A stretch of 64,000 bases of DNA from positions 62,001 through 126,000 of the forward strand of contig CAWFZT010000011.1 of NCBI GenBank assembly GCA_963820415.1, read 5' to 3'. Source of the DNA: CAWFZT01 sp963820415 (GTDB lineage Bacteria; Chloroflexota; Anaerolineae; Anaerolineales; Anaerolineaceae). Below the pieces are notes generated by a model, which saw only the letters and a program-made list of their open reading frames with translations, had not been told where the DNA came from and did no database searches. Shown one piece after another: positions 44,595 to 52,238 of the stretch (position 1 is its first letter; every line of letters begins with the position of its first letter). The position numbers and the translations under genes were made by a program.

Positions 44595-45386
44595 ATGGAC
44601 CTATCACAGGTATCGCGAACAGCAATTCTTTTATTGATTTGTCGTGCCATTGAAGCAGAGAAGAATAAATCTGTATTCAATGACCCAATGGCAGTGCTCT
44701 GTTTAGAAAGACTGATGTCCATAGCATCAGAAGAAGAAAAGCGTTGGATCATCAGGAGGAAGCGAATGTATGAAGGAATACAAGCGCGAGATGCAAAAGC
44801 AGGCGTACGGAGAGGGAAGGCTTTCGACAATGCTGCTAATCGTTTCATCGCAGACAATCCAAAATGCACTGTAATCAACCTCGCATGCGGATTTGATACA
44901 AGATTCTGGCGAATTGAAAATGAAAAGTGTAAATATATTGAATTAGACCTTCCAGAAGTAATCAAACTGAAAAAAGAGATCCTAAAGGATCATCTCGGAT
45001 ACGAAGTTATTGGTGGTTCGGTTTTGGATACTTCATGGATTGATAAAGTAACTATAAATGGGAACACGGGTTTCCTCCTTCTTGCCGAAGGATTATTCCC
45101 GTGGATACCTCAACAAGATGCTACCAGGCTTTTAAAGGAAATTGGAGAAAGGTTTTATCGATCGCAACTTGTCCTGGATATGGTCCCTGAGAAATACACG
45201 AAGGGAATATGGAAAAATCTTATTCGCCTGCACTCCAGAATTGATTGGGGTCTGGATGTGTCATGGGTTTTTGGTATCAAGGATCCACATGATATTGAAG
45301 CTTATGGAAATGGTCTCAAAGTGATTGGTGAAGAAAAAGGATCAGCAGGTCCAATAATCACAGTTTCAATCAATGCTGCCCACTGA
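44595..45386 (+). CDS. LCM-type SAM-dependent methyltransferase, second copy
   Basis: 263 residues, preceded by GAGGAGA. INLACGFDTRFWRIE, YIELDLPEVIKLKKE and LLLAEGLFPWIPQQ mark the same family, but the gene is much more AT-rich than its neighbours and only distantly similar, so it was probably acquired separately. Its stop codon lies inside the 11-bp direct repeat that borders the mobile element at 45394. Confidence 0.87.
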   Translation: MDLSQVSRTAILLLICRAIEAEKNKSVFNDPMAVLCLERLMSIASEEEKRWIIRRKRMYEGIQARDAKAGVRRGKAFDNAANRFIADNPKCTVINLACGFDTRFWRIENEKCKYIELDLPEVIKLKKEILKDHLGYEVIGGSVLDTSWIDKVTINGNTGFLLLAEGLFPWIPQQDATRLLKEIGERFYRSQLVLDMVPEKYTKGIWKNLIRLHSRIDWGLDVSWVFGIKDPHDIEAYGNGLKVIGEEKGSAGPIITVSINAAH

Positions 45387-45400
45387 TAGTGGGTAGTACG

Positions 45401-45417
45401 GTGAGATTATCTCGCAC
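45401..45417. repeat. Left inverted repeat core of the IS
   Basis: GTGAGATTATCTCGCAC, matched with one mismatch by the complement of 46562-46578 and extended in the end at 48359-48382. Confidence 0.75.
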
Positions 45418-45454
45418 ATGGCGAAAAGGGGGTGGGATGCGGTAGGATAGGGCA

Positions 45455-46582
45455 ATGAACACAAATTCACCTACCAACCCACGACCAGCCCTGGACACGT
45501 TAGCGTGTGTGAACGAACGATGCACGTTGTACGGCCAAGCGGGGCAAGACAATCTGACGGTACGTAAAACGTATGGGAAAGATGGGATCCGGTATCTGCA
45601 CTGCCGTTGCTGTGGCGCGGAGTTCAGCGAACGGAAGAACACGGCGTTGTGGAACATAAAAGTGGCAGAGGAGAAGGCGGTGGCGGTGGCCGAGCACTTG
45701 GCGGAGGGTTGTTCGCTGAAGGCGACGGCGCGACTCGCCAAAGTGCATCCGAGCGTGGTCCGGCGGCTAAATGAAAAGATGGGCAGCCATGTCGAAACCT
45801 TTCATGACGAGCGAGTCCAGGATCTGGAAGTCATTGCCTTGGAGGCAGACGAGCGGCATGGCTATGCCCAGGATAAAAGCCGACCGCAGTGGGAAGCGGA
45901 AGTCATTGATCCAGAAAGTAAGTTTGTAGTGTCGCACGTCCAAGGTCCGCGGGACGAAGTATTAATCCAGCGGCTGTTGGAGGATGCTGCCCGGCGGCTT
46001 GCCAATCGTCACCGTCTGGTCTTGTTCACGGATGGCGAAGCCAGCTATGCCAGCCTATTCCCGGAGATTTTCGGCCAAGCCTATCGCCCCAGCCGTCAGG
46101 GAAATCGGGGGCGCTCTCCCGAGGTGCGCTATCGTATTTCCCGGACGCTGGCTCATGTCCAGATCGTGAAGCATCGGAAAGGCCAGCACATCGTGGCCGT
46201 GGACATCCGCTACGCCCATGGCTCGCAGCGCTGCGTTCAGCAGGTGCTTGACCAACTGGGATATTCCACGCCCAATACCTCGGCGATTGAGCGGCGTAAT
46301 GGAACGGCGCGGCGTATGAGCGCCCATCAGGTGCGCCGCTCGCTGTCCTTTGCCCGACGCGCCGATACGAAAGTGGCCCTCGGTTGGTGGGGCTTGACCG
46401 TCTACAACTGGTGCCGCCCGCACCGCGCGCTTCGCCTGCCCCTGGCCGAATCGGAAGGTAAAAAAATTTCGAGCCTCGGACCCCGGCCATGGCCCTCGGC
46501 CTTACGAACCGCCTGTGGTTCATTCGCGATGTCCTGCTCACGCCGGTCTTCCCGGCGGGAGGTGCGAGATGATCTCACGTGA
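45455..46582 (+). CDS. IS1-like DDE transposase
   Basis: 375 residues. An InsA-like N-terminus with a zinc-finger (CRCCGAEFSERKNTALW) and HTH (LKATARLAKVHPSVVRRL), then a DDE catalytic part: ALEADERHGYAQ, LVLFTDGEASYASLF and SAIERRNGTARR carry the Asp, Asp and Glu. The last codons run through the internal inverted repeat, and the C-terminal 45 residues look unconserved. The frame is intact, so the enzyme may be active. Confidence 0.85.
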   Translation: MNTNSPTNPRPALDTLACVNERCTLYGQAGQDNLTVRKTYGKDGIRYLHCRCCGAEFSERKNTALWNIKVAEEKAVAVAEHLAEGCSLKATARLAKVHPSVVRRLNEKMGSHVETFHDERVQDLEVIALEADERHGYAQDKSRPQWEAEVIDPESKFVVSHVQGPRDEVLIQRLLEDAARRLANRHRLVLFTDGEASYASLFPEIFGQAYRPSRQGNRGRSPEVRYRISRTLAHVQIVKHRKGQHIVAVDIRYAHGSQRCVQQVLDQLGYSTPNTSAIERRNGTARRMSAHQVRRSLSFARRADTKVALGWWGLTVYNWCRPHRALRLPLAESEGKKISSLGPRPWPSALRTACGSFAMSCSRRSSRREVRDDLT

Positions 46583-46638
46583 CTGCCGGAGGTTTTTCCG
46601 TTTCACACTGCTCATGATCGTGATGCCGAGCTTGCGTC

Positions 46639-47472
46639 CTAATAGCGGTAGACTATAATACGTTCCATCCTACGCAGCGTGGGGATGACCTCTTGCGCGC
46701 GGTAAAGGGCCCGCCACCATAACGGGAATCGGGAAAACGCGACCAGTTCGCTTGGTCTGAATTCCTTGATCAGTTCAAGCTTCGGCTCAAGCTGCTGGAT
46801 GTCCTGGGGATCATCAAGCCCCCATTTGTAGGTTGCACCCGTGCCCCCGACGTTCGAGCCCGCTCTTTTCACAATCCACGGATTGCAGATATCGAAGATC
46901 ATCTGGCCGCCGGGGAAGTGAGCGACCACCGCATTGAGGAGCGCTTTCACTTCCGTTTCGCTCAGGTAGTGCAGCACCCCCTCGGCGATCAGCAGCCCGG
47001 GTCGATCCCGTGGAACCTCGTCCAACCAGCGCAAATCCTCCAGCGGCGCACCAATCAGGTGATAGGCGTCCCGTTCGGGAAACAGTTGGCGGCGCAGGTC
47101 GATCACATCGGGGTAATCCACGTCGAACCACTGGACACTGGCAGGCGGATCGACACGGAAAACACGGCTGTCCATGCCGCAGCCCACGTGGAGCACGGTC
47201 GCATCCGGGTGATCGGCCAGATAGCGGTTCGTCAGTAGATCAAAGGTCGCGGCGCGCGTGGCGATGATGGTACATCCGATCTCGCTCCACATGCTCCACG
47301 AGCCCACTCCCCTGTAGTGCTTGCTGATGTCGTAATCGATATGCCGCATCGCTTCTTCCGCCCAGGGATCACGCAAGATGGGATTCTTCCACTGGCTCTG
47401 AAGCGCTCGACCGCTCAAGGTCATGAGCATCGTTTCTTTTTCTTTTGTGAAGTGGATCTTATCGGTTGTCAT
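46639..47472 (-). CDS. LCM-type methyltransferase carried in the mobile element
   Basis: 277 residues from the ATG at 47472 (AAGGA upstream); an open frame extends into the tetR gene but is not coding. LHVGCGMDSRVFRVD, WFDVDYPDVIDLRR and LLIAEGVLHYLSETEV define the family. It overlaps the tetR stop by 14 bases, so the two are co-transcribed and the regulator probably controls it. GC-rich, closer to the first copy than to the AT-rich second one. Confidence 0.88.
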   Translation of the reverse strand: MTTDKIHFTKEKETMLMTLSGRALQSQWKNPILRDPWAEEAMRHIDYDISKHYRGVGSWSMWSEIGCTIIATRAATFDLLTNRYLADHPDATVLHVGCGMDSRVFRVDPPASVQWFDVDYPDVIDLRRQLFPERDAYHLIGAPLEDLRWLDEVPRDRPGLLIAEGVLHYLSETEVKALLNAVVAHFPGGQMIFDICNPWIVKRAGSNVGGTGATYKWGLDDPQDIQQLEPKLELIKEFRPSELVAFSRFPLWWRALYRAQEVIPTLRRMERIIVYRY

Positions 47473-48184
47473 TGGTCGTTCCTTTGTGTATCGTCTGCTT
47501 TGTGTCCTTTGCCTGTTTGATTTGCTCCATCTGCGCTCGTGCCGCCGCGGTAATTTGCCTGCAGATGGCTTTACCCGCCTCGCTGTTGCCGCCATCTGCC
47601 GGTATAAGCGCGCGATCCATCATGTCGGCCAGCGCTTCCATGACCGCATCATAGGGCGGAAACTGGTCAGGCGGTTTGAAATCCCCGATGGTCAACTGGC
47701 CGTACGACAGCATTTCGACAATGTGTAAGATCACGGCCGCATCGATATCCTGGCGAATCGCTCCCGCCGCTTGCAGTGCCAGAAAGAAACCGGGCGTGTT
47801 CACCTCGGAATACATTTGGGCGAAGAGGTTGTCTCGCTTGCGTAGGTAGTTGCCGATTACGCGCCGGTCGCGGCGCAGCATAGCGGCGATCAAGGGACGA
47901 CAGTTCACAGCGTGAAAGAGCGCCCGGTAGAACCCACCAATCGTCCCACCGCGCGGGTCTGCCTCTATCTGCTCCAACCAAGTCTGGGCATATTGCATAT
48001 ATTCACGGTATAGGAGCGCTTCGAAAAGTTCCTCTTTCCCCTGGAAATACAGGTAGACTGTTCTACGACTCGCGCCTGCTTCCTCTGCAATATCGCTCAT
48101 GGTTGCCTTGTCATATCCCAATCGGATGATGACGGCTGCGGCTGCATCGAGAATCTGTTGCTGGCGTTCGTTATTGTCGGACAT
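47459..48184 (-). CDS. TetR/AcrR-family regulator
   Basis: 241 residues. N-terminal HTH ILDAAAAVIIRLGYDKATMSDIAEEAGASRRTVYLYF region is typical TetR; the C-terminal ligand domain is longer than average. The gene lies upstream of the methyltransferase in the same direction. A palindrome with ATAATGCA/TGCATTAT arms lies 30 bases before the start and is a good autoregulatory operator. Confidence 0.9.
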   Translation of the reverse strand: MSDNNERQQQILDAAAAVIIRLGYDKATMSDIAEEAGASRRTVYLYFQGKEELFEALLYREYMQYAQTWLEQIEADPRGGTIGGFYRALFHAVNCRPLIAAMLRRDRRVIGNYLRKRDNLFAQMYSEVNTPGFFLALQAAGAIRQDIDAAVILHIVEMLSYGQLTIGDFKPPDQFPPYDAVMEALADMMDRALIPADGGNSEAGKAICRQITAAARAQMEQIKQAKDTKQTIHKGTTNDNR

Positions 48185-48213
48185 TCACGGTCTCTCATTC
48201 AGGCATCTTTTAC

Positions 48214-48246
48214 ATAATGCACAAATTATGATACTTTATGCATTAT
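48214..48246. promoter_or_regulatory. Probable TetR operator
   Basis: ATAATGCA (48214-48221) and TGCATTAT (48239-48246) with 17 bases between, directly upstream of tetR. AT-rich spacer could hold the -10 region. Confidence 0.5.
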
Positions 48247-48358
48247 AACAAGAGATGTGGGCTTAAGTCAAGGCTGAAATAAGAAGCACACCCATACGAA
48301 TGAGCCATCCCGCACGATTCGGGATGACTCATGGTATATCGGTCCTCCCTTCGGTATA

Positions 48359-48393
48359 TGCGAGATAATCTCACCGCACTACCTGATAGTGGG
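48359..48393. repeat. Right outer end of the composite element plus direct repeat
   Basis: TGCGAGATAATCTCACCGCACTA is the complement of the left end with one mismatch in the aligned core, followed by CTGATAGTGGG, identical to the bases before the left end. Confidence 0.75.
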
Positions 48394-48457
48394 CATTCTA
48401 ATAAACCCCAGTGGCATAAAAGTCAAAACCCGGCCCAACAAGCATTTACACAGCCAG

Positions 48458-48528
48458 CCCCCACAGAACGGGGACTATCATCCCCCACAGAACGGGGATT
48501 TTCATCCCCACAGAACGGGGATTTTCAT
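48458..48528. repeat. Triple CCCC/GGGG element (24, 24 and 23 bp)
   Basis: Three head-to-tail units with the core CCCCACAGAACGGGG followed by ACTATCAT or ATTTTCAT. Immediately followed by vapC relic D. The rest of 48394-48884 shows nothing else recognisable. Confidence 0.9.
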
Positions 48529-48548
48529 TTTCTCAGGAGTGGGGCGAA

Positions 48549-48641
48549 ATGCTGCCGCTGGCGCGGCGCTGCGAGAGCAGCGCCTATGATGCAGCTTACC
48601 TGGCCCTGGCCGAAGAAACCGGCACCTTTAAGGGCTTATAG
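48549..48641 (+). pseudogene. vapC relic D
   Basis: MLPLARRCESSAYDAAYLAL and AEETG, then unrelated sequence to a stop. Same gene segment as relics A-C, 20 bases after the tandem palindromic elements. Confidence 0.6.
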
Positions 48642-48890
48642 GATGTTCAAATCGCCAGGGATGGTGGCTAAAAAAGTCGCCAACCAATTTTGGGACAGAC
48701 ACCTGACATCTTGATTATTGACATTCGTAATAAAAAGAGTTACCCTCTCAATAGAACCCAGAGAAAAATAGGCCTCGAAGGCAAATTCACAGTTGGCAGT
48801 TTTCCATCAAACGTAACTTAAAAGGCTGCTATGCTAAGATATTTGCATAAGCAGTCTTTTTTATTCATTCATGTGAAGGGAGAGATGGAA

Positions 48891-50407
48891 ATGTTCAATA
48901 ATCTCAAGATATCCATTATGATTGCCGGATTATTTCTAATTTTCAACTCCTGTTCTCCCCTGGCCAATTCTTCTACCCAAGCAAGCCCACAATTTCTTAC
49001 CTCAGCAGTTCAACCAACTCCAATCCCATCTCCAACCGAACAAAAACCGTCAGGTCCCCGTCCTAACGCAACCTATGCAGGCCCGTTAATTGGTCTGGAA
49101 AAAACGGCCGGAGGGATGATCAGCTTGAAAGTATCCTCAGATGGTTCGTCGGTAGAAACAGTATCGCTCATGCTGATGGATGTGAAATGCGAGCACTTTT
49201 CCACCGGACTGATGATCCAAAATATCAGTACGAAATTTCCTATCGTAAATGGTACATTACAGGCTGATATCTCCGAGATTGGGAAAATTGATATCCGCTT
49301 TGACGAGGCAACGAAAGCCAGTGGAACCATCCATATCATATACAAAGAACCGTTTGGAACTGATTGCGATATGGGACAGGTAAGCTGGCTTGGTAATCTC
49401 AAAGAAGAAACGTCCGTTGCAGAACTCCTTCAGCTGACCTGCCTAAACAGCCGGTTCCGGAGTCCAACGCCAGGCCGACGATGGCGCCCGAGCCAACGCT
49501 CCCCGTGCCTTTTAACGTTCCACCTCCACCTGCTCCACAGGTGATCCGTACGGTCACCTCTGAGGACAGTAATATCCGGATTGTGAATGACCGTGTTGTG
49601 CAAACAGGTCCGCAAGTGGCTATCCTGGGTGAAATTGAAAATAACACCTCCAAAATCCTGTTTTCTATGGAGATCAAATTCCGTTTCCTTGATACTTCGG
49701 GAAATGTACTGCTGGAGAAAAAAGGATATGCTGCCACTAAGGAATGCCTGCCTGGTGATCGAAGTCCCTTCATGATGGTAATCGACAAACCGCTCAGCTT
49801 TGGTGGTTACAGCCTAGAAGCGACAAGCAAATCTGCTCCAATGGCTGCTAGAGAAGAATTGGGTGTGAATATAACCGAAGAGATGCTAGTTGGCCCCCCA
49901 GCTCATGTGATCGGGTGGGCTGAGATTTCAGGTAACCAGACTGTTGAATATGCCACTGTTATTGGCGTGTTCTATGACGCCGAAGGGAAGGTCGTTGCTT
50001 TAAGCGAATCCTTCCTCCCTTCAGCGGGCAGCATACTGAATCCAGGGGACCGGCGGCCGTTCTCGCTTTTCCCCAGTCTTGGTGACCAGTTCGACCATTA
50101 TCGTCTGATTGTCGATCGAAGTATTCTCGGACTTCCAAAACCAGCCGATTTAGAGATCCAAGATGTGCAGTTGGAAGGAAATAGTCTAAAGGGAAAACTG
50201 CACAATCCCACCAATAAAAAAGCGGTCTATCCTATGGTTTGGGCTGTGTTCTATGATATACATGGAGAGTTGATAGACATTCAGAGTACTATCGTGGAAC
50301 CTTTTGAGGATCTGGCATCAGGAGCAACAGCGATCTTCAATTTCATGTTAATTCCAGTCGGTGTCGACCACTATGAGCTTTTCACCAATTATGATCCGGA
50401 GGTCTAG
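48891..50407 (+). pseudogene. Lipoprotein with FxLYD-like domains, frameshifted
   Basis: GGGAG precedes the ATG. A signal peptide with lipobox-like FNSCS, a Thr/Pro linker, a beta-rich domain to about residue 185, then a break near 49440-49490. In the next frame a Pro-rich linker and two FxLYD-like beta domains follow (VAILGEIENNTSKILFS and VIGVFYDAEGKVVALSES, VWAVFYDIHGELIDIQ) to 50407. Corrected length about 505 residues. It is a surface-exposed protein of unknown function. Confidence 0.7.
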
Positions 50408-50509
50408 CCAACTGCTTCTGGATACATCTTCTGCTGTAGATCAGGCGACTGCATTCATTCCCCAGCAGAAATCCGTACCTTGCCGGCAGAGTATCTTGAA
50501 TAGTTATTG

Positions 50510-50683
50510 TCTGTAAGCCTGGGCAAGGCCGAGCAGCGCGGGCATATCACCCGCCCCCAGGCCGATGAAATTCAGCAGGCCATGGTTGGGTTGGAGATCG
50601 AGATTCTCCCCACAGAACGGGGATTTCCATTGGGTTGGGTGGTGTGGATTGGGGAGTATCCCGATGGAGGGAAAGCAGTCTGA
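50510..50683 (+). pseudogene. vapC relic E, interrupted by a 23-bp element
   Basis: LGKAEQRGHITRPQADEIQQ and MVGLEIEI are a middle helix region of a VapC protein. The 23-bp element follows, then the gene end GWVVWIGEYPDGGKAV, which matches the end of relic B. Most of the C-terminal third is deleted. Nothing else is recognisable in 50684-50830, except the sharp rise in AT content. Confidence 0.6.
50607..50629. repeat. 23-bp CCCC/GGGG element, third identical copy
   Basis: Same 23 bases as at 24728 and 26086, here between two pieces of vapC relic E. Confidence 0.92.
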
Positions 50684-50853
50684 GCGGAAGGATAATAAAC
50701 CACGGAAAATCGCAACGCAGGTAGGTGTATATCAGAGTGGCAGTTTCATCCAAGAACAGCCAAATCCCTGTATTCTTTTTTACATTGATATAAAAAGAAA
50801 TGTTATTATATATAAATTCCAATAAATTTACTTGATCGATGGGGAGTAATAAA

Positions 50854-52224
50854 ATGACAAGAATCGATAAAGCTAAAATCCGTGAAATCGTTGATGATTT
50901 TGCGCTGGAAATTGAACGCTGTAAAATGCCTGGTCCTAAACCCCAAAAAACTGTTATTTATTTCCGCGATGAGCGTAAATATGGAATAGAAAGGGAAGTT
51001 TTTGATGTTCCGATTGAGCTTCTCAGATATCGTAAAGATAATGGCAGAATTCGAGCTGATGTAATAAGTTATGAAAAGGAATTTGGAGTTCTATGTGAGA
51101 AATCCAAAGAAGCTCAAGAAGAAATCAGAAAAATGCTAGATAAAAATGATCCGGAGAAAAATGAAGAACTTGAGCGGTCTATTTCGCACGATGGGCAACG
51201 TGATCCAGCCATTATTACATGCGATGGTTTCTTAATAAATGGTAATCGCAGAAAAATGATTCTTGAAAGAATAAATAGTAAAAAGCCAGGTTCTATCAAA
51301 TCCATGAAAGTTGTTATCTTACCTGGAAGAAAGGATCCTGGAGGCCCCCCAACATTAGTTGAAATTGAAGAGATTGAGAACAGGTATCAACAACAAAGTG
51401 AAGGAAAAGCCGAGTACACAAAATTTAACAAAGCTCTTTCTATTAAACGAAAAATCGATATGGGAATGACTCTTGAAGCACAATTAAGAGATGATCCAAT
51501 TTTTGCAGGTCTCGAGCCGAAGGAATTAAGAAAAGCATTAAAAACATTTCAAGAAGAATATCTCAAACCATTAGAATGTATCGATAGATATTTAGAAACC
51601 CTGGGACGTGAAGGTTTGTATAATACAATCGCTGCTGGTACAGGTGATCGTGAAGGTCGGTGGCAAGCATTTTTGGATTACTATAATCATGTGTACAAAA
51701 AAATCTGTGATGAAAAGCAGAGGTTAGTATTAGGAATAAGAGAAACCGAGGTTGGAGAAGTTGAGGACATTGCTTTTAAGATTATTCGTAAGAGGGAGTT
51801 TAGAGGTTTAGGCAAGGCACATATGATAATTCGAGACTTACCAAAATGGATTGAAAATCCTGAGTCAAAAAAAGAACTTTTCAAAATTGCAGAAATATCC
51901 AATGATCTGGACGATCACGAGACAATTGGTGGTGATGAAAAAGAACAAGATGAAAGCACAAAAGATAAAATTTGGGCTGCCAAACATCAAACAGACTTAT
52001 TTAGGCAAATTAAAAAGGCAAAACAATCTTTCGAGGAAGCAAGGACAAAAGAAACTCCATTGGAATTATTAGAACAAGCATTAAAAAAGCTCAGGCATAA
52101 TGACATGGTTATAGACGCAATTCAACGTAAAGATATTTCAAAGGCGAAGACATTCATCCATGAAATTCGTATGACCCTTGATGCTTTAGATGCTGAGCTA
52201 TTTGATTATCAAAAAAAACGCTAA
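50854..52224 (+). CDS. ParB/sulfiredoxin-like protein of the AT-rich cassette
   Basis: 456 residues from the ATG at 50854 (GGGGAG upstream). The ParB/Srx-like segment is ELERSISHDGQRDPAIITCD with GFLINGNRRKMILERI (about residues 110-145), where Gly-Asn-Arg-Arg is the nucleotide-handling motif of the fold. The rest is helical, with a charged, coiled-coil-like end (KKAKQSFEEARTKETPLELL). Chromosome partition is unlikely: there is no ParA and the neighbours are a helicase, a nuclease-like protein and a methyltransferase. ParB/Srx proteins occur in DNA-modification defence systems (for example SspE). First gene of the cassette. Confidence 0.8.
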   Translation: MTRIDKAKIREIVDDFALEIERCKMPGPKPQKTVIYFRDERKYGIEREVFDVPIELLRYRKDNGRIRADVISYEKEFGVLCEKSKEAQEEIRKMLDKNDPEKNEELERSISHDGQRDPAIITCDGFLINGNRRKMILERINSKKPGSIKSMKVVILPGRKDPGGPPTLVEIEEIENRYQQQSEGKAEYTKFNKALSIKRKIDMGMTLEAQLRDDPIFAGLEPKELRKALKTFQEEYLKPLECIDRYLETLGREGLYNTIAAGTGDREGRWQAFLDYYNHVYKKICDEKQRLVLGIRETEVGEVEDIAFKIIRKREFRGLGKAHMIIRDLPKWIENPESKKELFKIAEISNDLDDHETIGGDEKEQDESTKDKIWAAKHQTDLFRQIKKAKQSFEEARTKETPLELLEQALKKLRHNDMVIDAIQRKDISKAKTFIHEIRMTLDALDAELFDYQKKR

Positions 52225-52238
52225 TATAGGGGACAATT

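Larger units (their letters stand above)
45394..48382. mobile_element. IS1-like composite element carrying a methyltransferase and tetR
   Basis: The outer ends are inverted: TAGTACGGTGAGATTATCTCGC at 45394 and its near-complement at 48359-48382. Both are flanked by the perfect 11-bp direct repeat CTGATAGTGGG (45383-45393 and 48383-48393), as a target duplication would give. A third, internal end (46562-46578) closes a plain IS of about 1.2 kb around the transposase. The right part holds the methyltransferase and TetR genes as passengers. Exact ends are my estimate. Confidence 0.72.

Noticed and set aside
48458..48528. Tandem CCCC/GGGG units as a CRISPR array
   Set aside because: Units of 23-24 bases follow each other directly, without unique spacers, and no cas genes are present.
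50854..52224. ParB-like gene as a chromosome or plasmid partition gene
   Set aside because: No ParA, no parS-like repeats, and the neighbours are helicase, nuclease-like and methylase genes.
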